Shown here piece by piece: positions 35,110 to 46,294 of a DNA stretch of 64,000 nt. The stretch is taken from the NCBI GenBank assembly GCA_028554755.1, contig JAPTOF010000024.1, positions 7,241,001 through 7,305,000 of the forward strand, in the 5' to 3' direction. Origin of the DNA: Cordia subcordata (taxonomy: Eukaryota; Streptophyta; Magnoliopsida; Boraginales; Cordiaceae). A program made the position numbers and the translations under genes. The notes beneath the pieces are model-generated. The model saw only the letters and a program-made list of their open reading frames with translations. It had not been told where the DNA came from and searched no databases. Numbering within the stretch: position 1 is the stretch's first letter; every line of letters begins with the position of its first letter.

Positions 35110-36884
35110 TGTTGGAATTGTATGCCCTAAAGACCACAAGCACAATGAGATTACTGGATACTAGACATAATACGCTCATGATATTGTTCAAATGATTGAG
35201 CTTTGCACAGCTTATTCTCCCCATTTGTGCATTGATGCAAAGTATGAAAGTCCAATAATATAGACCAATGACTTGGGTGCGCAGTGGAACTAGATACAAG
35301 TAGGTCCAAGTCCAGATTTGGTGATATCATAAATTGGTTTACAGCCAGATGGCAGTGTTAGGTACTCTACCAGGATAAGGCCATAGCGGGCGAGTCTCCC
35401 TGAGAGGGTGATCTACCTAGGGCATTGGATGGCTTTCCAAACTATGCTTCTAGAGTGTGTATCATGCATTGGATAGGACCACCATGAGTATGTCTTCTGG
35501 GAGCCGTACTGCCACATATAGAAGACAAGATACTCACAGCTTTCAAGTGACCAATGCTCTTAATCTTGAACATGTGTGGATGAACTGAGTATGTTGGAGT
35601 ATATCACTTTGATGTACCATAAGGATAGGTCTTGAATGATAAGATTATCTACCTTGTACGTTGGGTGTTGTATTCTAATTTAGTTGGGACATGCATATGC
35701 AATAGCATAGTCTATGTGCCCTCTTAGATTTGTCCACTTGAACACTAGAAATCTAGTACTAGTGATACTGCCCTTTAGGGGTATATCGATAATTTGGCTT
35801 ATGGGTCGCTCTCTAGATCAAGAGACCTATGACCAGTGGATGATCATTATATGGGACTAGAGATTTCGATGTTCCAAATGTAGTCTTGGAGATGATGGTA
35901 CTTGATGCAATCGGCCTTGACTACGAGTATACATAGATGGACGTTTTGGTCATTTCACTTGGTTGGTCAAAGACAGAGGTCACTAGAATAGGTGACAAGC
36001 TCCTACTTAGCCAGTGATTATCCTTGGAGTGTAGCTTCAGTCTTCTGGTAGAAATAGACCGAGGTCAAAGTGACCTTAATGTTGCCAAAGTAGGGGTGAG
36101 GACATATTAATCATTTTGGGAGCCAAGGATAATTATGTTTTTTGGTCCCTCTACTAGTCATATTCCAATTGAATATAATTAATTGAGGATGACTAATTAT
36201 GTGGATTGCTTAATTAAGATTTGAGTTTAGAATTAAAAGGGGATTTAATTATCTAGGTCTTTTAATATAACTCATGGATGTCTTAATTAGATAAGTGAAG
36301 CCCACAGAAAGATATTTATAGTGTATGGAGTGGGATATTTTAGATACGACTTATCCATAGAGAATATTCCTTTTCTAGAAGATAAGGAGGGGCATTATTG
36401 GAAATAATAATCTTCCTAGCACCTTATCTGTACTTCGATTGCCATGTACTATATATAATGGCAATTGGCAAGACCCAAGAGATAATACATAACATAAGAA
36501 GCTTATTTTCTCTTTGTAATATGTGCAGAAATTTTCACACAGTTACACCAAGAACACACTCTACCTAGTCTAAACCTCAATTGATCCCTAATTAGTGCTT
36601 GCACACTATATAACACGCTACATCCTAGCTATTGGTGATTGATTATAGCGGAGAAGACCATTAAGGGAATAGTACGAGGTGGGTAATTATATAAGAAGGT
36701 TTTATCAATGATACTACGCATCTATGGTGACACACTACGTCTCATCTTCTTTATATATGTTGTTTATGTGATTGTGCATTTGTGTGTAATTGATGTTTAG
36801 TAGCTATATTCCGCTACTATTGTTGATTAAATGTTTTAAAATTGGGTAATTAACTAGACATAGTATTAACAACCTGGTCTAACA
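35110..36884 (+). mobile_element. Solo LTR of the TGTTGG..CTAACA family, with target duplication AAATG
   Basis: The block begins TGTTGGAATTGTATGCC and ends GGTCTAACA. It is flanked by AAATG on both sides (35105-35109 and 36885-36889). The integrase frame continues across it. The inverted sister element at 45111-45140 keeps the uninterrupted sequence with a single AAATG, which confirms the boundaries. It shares extensive sequence with the LTR at 6936-8855. Confidence 0.92.
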
Positions 36885-38015
36885 AAATGAACATAGGTTG
36901 CCAACATATTTACGGGCCGAAACGATCAATACTTCTTGTTATATCCTTAATGGCGCGTTGATTCAACCATTCTTGAAGAAAGCATCATATGAGCTTTGGA
37001 ATGAAAGAAAGCTAAACATTGCCTATTTCAAGGACTTCGGGAATAAGTGTTATATTCTCAACACAAATGACCAACTTGGTAAGTGTAACTCAAAATCACG
37101 TGAAGGTATCTTCATTGGATGTTCTACAAGAAGTAAAGCTTATAGAGTCTTCATTAAATAAAAGCATACTATTGAAGAATCTATGTATATAAAGTTTGAT
37201 GAAACTAACCCTTTTTCGATCGAGAAAGGACAATAATGATATTGTAGATAAATTAGAACTTATGAAGGACAAACATCCTATTACAAATCATCAAGAGGAG
37301 AATGAAAAATCTCAAGATGATGAGGAAGGTACATCTCTTCAAGAATCTATCAACGATGATAATCAAGAGGAAAAAGATGAACCACTTAACTTGGAAAACA
37401 AGGATTTACCCAGAGCTTGGAAATTTATAAGAAATCATCCAATTGATCAAAATCTAGGTGATCCTAGCATTGGGGTAATAATGAGAGGTAATGTGAATAA
37501 TTTTTCTGAACATCATTCATTCTTATCTCATATTGAACCTAAATGTGTTCATGATGCATTACATGACAATGATTGGATTGTTGCTATGCAAGAAGAATTG
37601 GATCAATTTGAAAGAAACAAAGTTTGCAAACTAGTTGAAAGATCATCTAATCAATCTATTATTGGTACAAAATGGGTGTTTAGAAACAAACTTCATGAGA
37701 GTGGCAATATTTTTAGAAATAAAGCTAGATTGGTTGACCAAGGATACAATCAAGATGAGAACATTGATTTGATGAGACATATACACCCGTTGCACGACTT
37801 GAATCTATTCATTTGTTACTTGCTTTTGCATGCTACATGAATTTCAAATTGTATCAAATGGATGTTAAAAGTGCATTTTTAAATAGTTTTATCAAAGAGG
37901 AAGTATTTGCTGAACAACCTACGTGATTCAAGGATCCTAAATTTCTAAATAATGTTTATAAATTGGAAAAAATATTGTATAGTTTGAAATAAGCCCACAT
38001 GCATGGTATGAACAC
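36885..38015 (+). pseudogene. SIRE-type integrase C-terminus and reverse transcriptase start, truncated
   Basis: LPTYLRAETINTSCYILNGA and YFKDFGNKCYILNTNDQLGK belong to the integrase end. From 37400 to 38010 the RT start appears: EPKCVHDALHDNDWIVAMQE, IIGTKWVFRNKLHESG, ARLVDQGYNQ, and after a frameshift FACYMNFKLYQMDVKSAFLN. The element stops before the catalytic YVDD. Confidence 0.88.
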
Positions 38016-40145
38016 TTGAGTGTGACAAACCACAAGAAGGTTCTGTACAATATACCCAAGGTTCATTAAGTAAGTGCTTAAGTGACACAATGTCAACTTA
38101 GCACAAGTTTCTTGTTCTGTTCTTTTGATTCTAATGTGAATAAGGATTTTATGTCATTTGTGAGCCATTATTTTTGTATATTCTTTCTTTCCTTATCTTT
38201 GAGGCTTTGTGCATATTGGGGAGGCCACGTTAGTTGAGGGGACACAAAGAATCAACATGCTGTTTGTGTGAGGTAGAATCCTAAGTTTGTGGTGGTATAT
38301 CTACTTGGGAATTTCCTAAGAGGTGTGAGACCTTTTGTGAGTAGGCTTGGCAATCCCTCTACAAAAGGAACGACCTCTACATACTCCTTTGATTCAATAG
38401 CAAGTCAATGCTTTTAGGCAACCCTCTTTAGCAATTTAGAGATAAACTTAGGATTGGTCTTGCTTGGGAACAAGCAAGGAGAAGGTTTGGGGATGTTGAT
38501 GTGTTGGTTTTGTGTGTGTATTTGCACTACATTTCTATATCTATTTAGAGGTGTTTTTGAGCTTATTAGATTGCTTCAGTGTAGTGTTTATACTATATTT
38601 GCGTATATAAGAATATAAGTGTATATAATTGAGTTTAATGGATAAATGCTACACTAATTGCTTGTTTTAATGACATAGGTGAGTTATAGGGTGAAACCGG
38701 AGCTTGCACAATGATGGGTGATAAAGATAGAAGGTGTATGAGTTGTGGGGAAAATGCCAGAAGCAAAGACGATGAAGATTAAAGGATTAAAAGAGCTATT
38801 GGTCGACCCCTAAAGGATACCGACTGACTGGGAGGGTTAGCTGGCAAATCCAGCGAACTAAAACGCTCACCGACTGAGCTTACCGGTCAGCCAATTAATC
38901 CAGAGAGCTAAATGAAGAACCGGTTGACCCCCCAGCTACCGGTCAACTAATAAGGTTGGCCGGTAACGCTGTTGCCGCCTATAAATAGGAACCGATGTTT
39001 CAGTATTTGGAGATCATCTTTCACTCACTCTCATACCCATTACACAAAAACCCTAACTCCATCATGAACCCATCTTACACACTCAATCACACATCAATTC
39101 CATCCATAAGCAAGGTTGGATTTGAAGATCAAACAAGGATTTGGAGGGTTTTGGAGCAAAATTTGTAAAGATCAAGCAATGATAATGAGGGATCTTTTCA
39201 TTCTTCTCTTCATTCTTGTTTATACCATGCTGTATTAGCTCTAGATTACAGATGATTGATATTTTTGTAATGGATGAAGGATCCAAATACTTGTTTTGAG
39301 ATATTGATGGTTATATATGCATGCTTTGTTCTTATATGTTGGCTTGATATTAAACATGTCAATGGGTTTGATAAATTGCCTTTTATGAGTTTGAATGTGT
39401 AATTTGTGCTCAGATGCTAATAGCAATGGTATCACCTTAGCCTTAATCCACACTAATGACATTAGCCTTACTTGCAACTACATTAATGTTTGATTAGTTG
39501 AGCTTTTAATGCCTTTAATATAGTAGGTAATCACCTCTAGCATGAAACATGGCTAAAAGAGTACCACTATCACTTGTTTGACCTAGGGGACTTAATCTCT
39601 AGTTTGAAACATAACTAAAAGGCTAGACTCCCTAGTAGGAAATTAGTCAACACCCAAAAGACTTAGAACTAGACCCAAAAGCCCTAGCTAATTAGGACAA
39701 ACCTATACTTCTAATTGGGCTCAGTTAGGGATAAGTTTGCACTGATAGTTAGAGGTAGTAAGTCTAGTAAACTGAGCCAACCATTGGAGTAGACAAACCA
39801 TCAATGGCCTCAGAACAAGGTTAAGAACCTAAATCTATTCCAAGAGAGCAATCACCCTTAAGTTTCCCCCAAACCCTTGTAGATTCTCACTTCTATAGCT
39901 TGTTTATACCACCATTCTCATTAGTTCAGTTTACTTCCCTTTTAGTTTAGGTTTAAATTTGAGTTCCGCTCAATCCAAAAATCCTTAAAAGAGTAGGTAG
40001 GACCACATGTAACTAGATAGGACACACTTTCACTTAAAGCCCCAAACATAGATAGCCTGCCCGTGGACATGACCCCCTACTCGTACACGCTATACGACCG
40101 CGGCCTGTGTGTTTGAGGGTAACACTTTTAAAGCTTACACCAACA
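38016..40145 (+). mobile_element. 3' end of an Athila-like gypsy element: non-coding tail, PPT and 3' LTR
   Basis: The tail 38016-38496 matches, in reverse complement, the tails next to the LTRs at 48470 and 50924. It ends in the purine tract AAGGTTTGGGGATG before the LTR. Gag and pol are absent, and the left junction is a truncated SIRE RT. The unit is a 5'-truncated fragment. Confidence 0.82.
38497..40145 (+). repeat. LTR of the Athila-like family (1.65 kb)
   Basis: It begins TGATGTGTTGGTTTTGTG and ends CTTACACCAACA. U3 carries the palindromic GGTCGACC/CCGGTCA block (38800-38970), followed by CCTATAAATAGG at about 38978. Beyond 40145 the sequence belongs to another LTR family. Confidence 0.85.
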
Positions 40146-40229
40146 CATAGAAAGTCAATTGTTTTGAAGGAATAGGTCACGTGACTGAGATTATAAGCAG
40201 TTCAAACTCCACGACATCGTTCGATCAGC

Positions 40230-40776
40230 TTATGGAAGGGATAATTTACACCCAAAATAAGCGGTTTATCGGCTTGACTACTGAAAGAGGGATTCAGGGT
40301 TAAAAGAAGTACTCTATATCCAAAGTCTGTAAGATGTCAACCCGGTGGTTAAAGGAAAAGGTCCAAGACAAAGGAGGTTGAAGGTTGATACCACGGCCTG
40401 TATTGGTTTCAAGGTCGAACTTCAACCAAGCAATAATAAATTGATACATGACAAGCACATGCCTGATTTAAATAAGGAAGAGCAAGTCTAACGAAAATGT
40501 TTGCTTCAAAATTGAAGGGACGAAAATGGAGCAAGGAACTCGGCCAGCTCAAACAAACTAAAAGATGCTACAATCACCAAACCAAACATGGAGATTTTAG
40601 ATGCATCAACTATAAAAGGTAATCGAGGCCAAAGGGGTTCCACAACCACCATGCTTGAATCACATATCTATCTTTGATCTTTTTAGCTTTGTAGCTCCAT
40701 AGCTTAGTTCTATCCTTAGTCTAGATCGTAGCTTAATCCTAGTTAGCATAATGTTAGCTTAGTCTTATCCCGAACA
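40230..40776 (+). repeat. LTR fragment of a third gypsy family (same as 61418-62473)
   Basis: It shares ordered blocks with the LTR at the right edge of the window: GGAGCAAGGAACTCGGC, ATTTTAGATGCATCAACTAT, TAGCTCCATAGCTTAGT and AGCATAATGTTAGCTTAGTC. It is only the middle part of that LTR. Its right side meets the end of the inverted SIRE copy at about 40786. Confidence 0.8.
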
Positions 40777-41370
40777 CTATTAAAGTCATAATGTCAACAA
40801 TTTCCCCTTTTTCGATAATGACAAACATATATGTGATTGCACAACGAATGGGGCCAAGGATAAATTATCAACAAGTCAAATCTCTCGGGATCATGCATCA
40901 TTCCTTGATATGGAAAGCTATCAAAGTTTCCCCTAAACATATGCATAGGTTTAAAGTAGCATCAAGTTCTATAAACAAAACATATCATCAATACATATAT
41001 CAAACACATCCATCAACATATTCAAACACATAAATAGGTCACATATAGGTTTTCTCCCCCTTTTGGCATCATCAAATCACAAAATAAGCATAGGAAGTAC
41101 CAAAATAAATACAACCACGCATTAACCATTCATCAACCAAAACATAATATCCAACAATAATAATAATCAAGCATTAACCATCAGTCCATGACATAATCAA
41201 GTATTAACCATTAGTCCATGACAAAACATAATATCCAACAAGGTTAGAAGTACTTAAAAATAAGTCAAGAGAATATTAAAGTAGCCATATGCATGGAATA
41301 TGCTAAAGAAAATTGTTTTGGGTGCAAGAAAATATATAGGATTGTTTTGAAAAGGCAGGAATGAAAGAAA

Positions 41371-42664
41371 TTAGTCAATGTGAGGACCTAGAGGTGAGAT
41401 ATGGTAATAGTCCACCAAACTCATTGATGTTGCTTTCATCATGGTTTGCCTCTCATCCATGTTGACTTGCCTCTCTTTTATATCTCGAATGTCATCTCTA
41501 ATCTCCATGAGGACTTCTACAAGCGTAGGCATCCTTTGGCTTCTAAAGGCTCCGCTTGCATAGACATAGTAAGTACCAAAATCTTCCATACAACTTCTCA
41601 TTTTGATAGCAACGTTTTCTTCCTCTTGGATATCACCTATATCTATCTCTTGTTGTTCCACATTCCTTATCTCTTCCTTTTCCATCATTGCTTCCTCATT
41701 TGCCACAATCCTCGGGACCAAATTCCCATACATTTATCTAATGACATGGACTTGTTCAAATGGTGAAAGTATTCTAAAGTCTTCTTCTTGAATGAAATTG
41801 CCTTGATATTCGTAGTACTTTAACTTGCTTACTGCATTCAACCCAAACTTTATATATCTCGACGGTGGAATTCCATCTCGTTCCCCAATCACATCAAATT
41901 TCTCAAATATGTTTATCAAGGCTATTCCATACAATAGTGCAATACCTTTCATGCTTACATGATGAATATGGCTTAAAATAATTGTAGGCAAATGAATTTT
42001 CTTCCCAAGATGCATTTGATACATAACTATAGCCTCTTTTGTGCCAATAGTATTATCTTTGTAACTCCTAGGCACAATGTTGTTTTTTCACAAAGTTGAA
42101 GAAAGCTTTCACAAAGTTGAAGAAAGCTTTCACAATGTTGTTTTTTCACAAAGTAGAAGAAATCTCTCTTTTACATGGGCAACTGATGGTCTTTAGGAAA
42201 TTCTTTATACATGGGCTGTCCTACAACTCCTTCCCACAAATAATTTTTCGCATTATTTTCAAAGTTTTAATCAACTTCTCTAGGAAACCCTTTTGCACTA
42301 TATCGTTTAAAAGATCAATGAGGCATAGGCAAGTAAAAGCATTCACTGATCAACTTCTCAAATAAAGAAATTATCACATCATTCACAATAGTTGTCTAGG
42401 CATGCTCTTTGCTATAAGACATCTCGCAGTAAAATTCACGGACCAAGACTTTGTGAACATTTTTCAACATGCTGCAATAGTCTATCCATCCTTGAGATCT
42501 GATCATTTCCACAAACTCAAAATCCACCAATTCCTGTGGTGTCAACACCTTCTGATTGACAAAATCCACTTCAAGCACCTTGCTATTCCCTTAATTAAAG
42601 GGTTTCAAAGTCTTGCTTTCACCCTTTTTCTCTTCTCTCCTCTTAATGTTTGGCCTCTCTCCAT
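41371..42664 (-). pseudogene. Broken reading frame resembling the 'putative plant transposon protein' family, between pol and 3' PPT
   Basis: Three minus-strand pieces form one series. 42578-42396 holds LVDFEFVEMIRSQGWIDYCS and VREFYCEMSY. 42075-41734 holds MHLGKKIHLPTIILSHIHHV, KGIALLYGIALINIFEKFDV and IPPSRYIKFGLNAVSKL. 41733-41371 holds an acidic stretch and the heptad-rich EVLMEIRDDIRDIKERQVNM. The pattern (REFY, G-x-x-I, LLYG-x-ALIN-x-FE) recalls the plant transposon-associated family I know as PF20167. An upstream ATG at 42664 is followed by a frameshift. It has the same sense as pol and occupies the place where SIRE elements may carry an env-like frame. Confidence 0.55.
42072..42170. 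repeat. Short tandem repeats inside the extra reading frame
   Basis: CACAAAGTTGAAGAAAGCTTT is repeated twice in succession. The larger phrase CACAATGTTGTTTTTTCAC occurs on both sides, giving a partly palindromic cluster that separates two pieces of the broken frame. Confidence 0.85.
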
Positions 42665-43178
42665 GGTTGATTTGGATCGATAAAGATGGGGTTTATGTAA
42701 CAGGTTTAATGAAAAATGATTTGGGAGACCTTTTTATTGGAAGATTTTTTAGTTAAAATAAGATTTTATGAGAGTAGAGTTGTGTATGGAGGGAATATGA
42801 AGAGGTTGGAGTGAAATGGAATTTGAAAAGTCACCCACTTTGATTTTATGAACATTAGATCTAGTCAGTCGGCATGGAAGGAAGTGACCCCAATACTAAA
42901 AAACCGACCTCGACAGAGAGCTTTCGAAATACTACTTTCGGGAGGGGATTTTGGTAGCCCGATAAGAAGGGTGGTTCACTCTACAGTAGAAAATTTTCGT
43001 TTTTCAGAGCTCTCCATAAATGCAAATGCAATGAACATAAAATTTCATTCGAATTCACATAGTTTCACATAAAAATCAACAAATATTCATTCAGAAACAC
43101 ATCAAAGCTCACTTAAACATGCTTCAACGTCAATAAGTAATACCAATCATGCCCAAATTCCTTCTAATCATACAAAAT

Positions 43179-44041
43179 CTATTTCATGAAAACTTTAGTA
43201 AAAATATCAACTAATTGATCTTCAGTGCTAACAAATTCAAGTCTAATATCTCCTTTTAACACATGATCACGAACAAAATGATATCTAATTTCAACATGCT
43301 TAGTTCTTAAATGTTGAAAAAGATTTTTAGTCAAATTGATAGCATTAGTATTATCATAATAAATAAGAGTGTGCTCAAAATTAAGTCCAAAATCATGCAA
43401 ATTTTGGTTCATCCAAAGAATTTGTGCAACACGATTACCTACGGCAATGTATTCGACTTCAGTAGTGGATGTTGTAATGCTATTTGTTTTCAGCTTGACC
43501 ATGAAACTAACGATTGCCCAAGAAATTGACAACTTATACTTGTACTTTTTCGATCAACTTTGCATCCGACAAATTTTGTATCTAAATATTCTATAAGCTC
43601 AATAGATGTATCTTTTGAATACCACAACCTAAGATCAGTAACACCTTTAAAATATCGAAAAATACACTTTATGGCACTTAGATGGGATTCTATGGAAGAA
43701 GATTGAAATCTAGCACATAAGCACATGACAAACATAATATCCGGTCTAGAGGTACTAAGATATAACAAATTACCAATTATACCTCTATCTTTTTTTTTTA
43801 ATAACGGTTGACCTTTCTCATCCTTGTCAAGCTTTGTGGATAGGCTCATTGTTTTGCCAATTTCCTTCACATCTGTCAAATCAAACTTCTTGAGTAGTTC
43901 TTTGATGTACTTGATTTGATTTATGAAGATTCCATCCTTCGTTTGTTTGATTTGTAGCCCAGGAAAGAAATTTAATTCTCCCATCATGTTCATTTCAAAT
44001 TCTTGGTGCATGCACTTAGCAAAATTCTCACACAAAGCCAT
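43179..44041 (-). pseudogene. SIRE-type RT C-terminal part and RNase H
   Basis: The piece 44041-43490 contains FEMNMMGELNFFPGLQIKQT, YIKELLKKFDLTDVKEIGKT and PDIMFVMCLCARFQ, the copia RT end and connection. The piece 43532-43179 has SITTSTTEVEYIAVGNRVAQ, TKHVEIRYHFVRDHV and DQLVDIFTKVF, the RNase H region. A frameshift separates the two pieces. Confidence 0.88.
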
Positions 44042-44900
44042 GTTAATAGCACCAAAAATAATATCATCAACATATATTTACACAAGTAATAAATCATTCC
44101 CATCATGTTTAGTAAATAAAGTAGAGTATAATTTTCCTCTTACAAAACCATTTTGCATAAGAAATCCACTCAAGTATTCGTACCATGCACATAGGGCTTG
44201 TTTCAAACCGTACAATGTTTTTTCCAATTTGTAAACATGATTTGGAAATTTATGATCCTTGAATCTAGGAGATTGTTCAACAAATACTTCCTCTTTGATA
44301 AAACCATTTAAAAATGCACTTTTAACATCTATTTGATACAATTTGAAATTCATATAGCATGCAAAAGTAAATAACATACAAATAGATTCAAGTCGTGCAA
44401 TGGGTACATATGTCTCAGCATAATCAATGCCTTCCTCTTGATTGTATCCTTAGGTAGCCAATCTAGCTTTATTTCTAACAATATTGCCACTTTTATCAAG
44501 TTTATTTCTAAACACCCATTTTTTACAAATAATAGATTGATAAGTTGGTCTTTCAACAAGTTTCCAAACTTTGTTTCTTTCAAATCTTCTTGCATAGCAA
44601 CAATCAAATCATTTTCATGGAAAACATCATCAATATATTTAGGTTTAATAGGAATGCATAATGTTCAGAACAATTGTTCACATTACCTCTCATTCTTACC
44701 TCTTTGCTAAAATCACCAATAATTTGATCAATTGGATGATTTCTTCCAAATTTCAAGCCCTTGGTAAATCCTTGTTCTTCAAGTTGAGTGGTTTATCTTT
44801 TCCCTCTTGATTGTCGTCATTGATAGGTTCCTGAAGAGATGCACCTTGCTCATCATCTTAAGATTTTTCATATGCCTCTTAATGATATGTAGTAGGATGT
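44042..44900 (-). pseudogene. SIRE-type reverse transcriptase N-terminal part
   Basis: FACYMNFKLYQIDVKSAFLN, FIKEEVFVEQSPRFKD and HVYKLEKTLYGLKQALCAWY lie at 44377-44078, followed by LLLV, after which DDIIFG-type residues are expected (catalytic YVDD region at about 44080-44050, partly disrupted). Upstream pieces (44607-44350 and other frames to 44900) include LNLKNKDLP and IVAMQEDLK. Confidence 0.85.
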
Positions 44901-45131
44901 TCGTCCTTCATAAGTTCTAATTTACCAAGTTGGTCTTTTGTGTTAAGAATATAGCACTTACTCGCGAAGACCTTGAATAAGAAAAGTTTGGCTTTTTTTC
45001 GTTCCAAAGCTCATATGGTGTTTTCTTCAAGTATGGTCTAATTAACACACGATTAAGGACATAACAAAAAGTGTTGACCACTTTGGCTTATGAATATATT
45101 GGTAACTCATGTTCATTTAACATGACTCTTG

Positions 45132-45690
45132 TCATTTCTTGAATGGATCAATTCTTCCTTTCAATAACCTTATTTTGTTGAGCCATGCAAGGAGTCGAAA
45201 AGTATGATGAATGCCATATAAGTCACATAGCTCATTAAAAGATGCATTTACACATTCTTTACCATTAATACTACGAATGCTCTTTATAAAATATCTCTTT
45301 TCGTTTTGCACTCTTTTCCAAAATTTTGCACATTTATTGTAGGTTTCATCTGTTGATGCAAGAAAAATAACCCAACTGTATCTAGTATAATCATCAATAA
45401 TTACAAACAAATAGCGTGCACTACCAAGACTAGAAACATTCATAGGTCTAAACAAATCCATATGAACAAGTTCCAAGTTTTAGCAGTGACAACTCTATTA
45501 ATTGGTTTAAAACTAGTTTTATGTTATTTACCAAGTTCACAAGCATCACATAGAGCATCTTTACATATTTCACACTGGTTAATCCATCAACAAGATTGTT
45601 TTTATTTAATTTCATAAGTAAATCCAAATTGGCATGCCTTAAATGTCTATGTCAAAGCCACATAGTATCATCAACAATGAACAAGAGTTT
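45132..45690 (-). pseudogene. SIRE-type integrase N-terminal zinc region and core
   Basis: The open piece 45476-45132 contains LVHMDLFRPMNVSSLGSARY, VIIDDYTRYSWVIFL and SIRSINGKECVNASF. The second core Asp (normally IRSDxG) is replaced by Ile here, so the catalytic site is lost. Zinc-region sequence (HLRHANLDLLMKL type) extends to about 45690 in other frames. Confidence 0.82.
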
Positions 45691-45700
45691 AATTGGATTC

Positions 45701-46294
45701 TTGCTCAAAGCCTATTCTCGAGGCACTCTTTCTCTTATAATGGAACTCCTCCTCTCAAACCAGTTGAATTAGCATGCGTTGACTACTTTATCTTGATAGG
45801 GGCATTTAATATCTTTCTTTAAACCTCGCATTAAGGGGGCGTTATTTTAAGAGCTAAAAAAAGACTTTTCCTTATTCATAGACCTATGTAGACATAAATA
45901 ACCCCATTCTTGGGAAGTATGAATTACATTACTCCTAGGAAGTCTTAATTACCCTCAAGATTGGGTTGGTGTTCATTGTACTAAGATATAAGATAAAAAA
46001 GAATGCATTGGATGAACGCTTGGGAATTGAGAAGGACGCTTTCCTTCTGATGGGTTTAGCAGGCCTTTTCCCAAAAAGACATAAGCCCTGAAGGATGCTT
46101 GGTGATGAGACAGTTGTGATTTACACCCGCTACTAGTGAACTGGAAGGCCCGGAGTAAGCATGGTGTGGCCTAGGAATTGCCATTAGTTGGTTAACATGA
46201 ATCACAACCGTCTTATCACTCAGCACCCTGTGTGGAATCAATTTTTTGGGAAAGGCCTACTGGCATACAAGATTAAAGAAATCACAAACATAGA
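45701..46294. other. Spacer between inverted SIRE copy and Athila-like LTR
   Basis: Nothing in this stretch has recognisable coding similarity. It may be degraded retroelement sequence. Confidence 0.4.

Larger units (their letters stand above)
32530..38015 (+). mobile_element. SIRE-type Ty1/copia element, decayed, containing a solo LTR
   Basis: The order is 5' leader and PBS-like site (32906), gag with coiled coil, zinc knuckle remnant, protease, integrase, RT. Residue wording such as LPRAWKFIRNHPIDQNLGDP and IGTKWVFRNKLHESG is characteristic of the SIRE/Maximus group. A solo LTR interrupts the integrase at 35110-36884. The sequence ends abruptly at about 38015 within RT, where the 3' end of a gypsy element begins. 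The left limit is approximate. Confidence 0.82.
40786..45700 (-). mobile_element. SIRE-type Ty1/copia element, inverted sister of 32530-38015, decayed
   Basis: Read downward from 45700, integrase, RT and RNase H are followed by an extra reading frame region (42664-41371). The SIRE-typical string GATGATGCCAAAAGGGGGAG comes next, then the PPT AAAAAGGGGGAAAT and only the first bases of an LTR (TGTTGAC) at about 40793. Gag and most of the protease are missing on the upstream side. Wording is nearly the same as in the plus-strand copy, so the two are one family. Confidence 0.82.
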
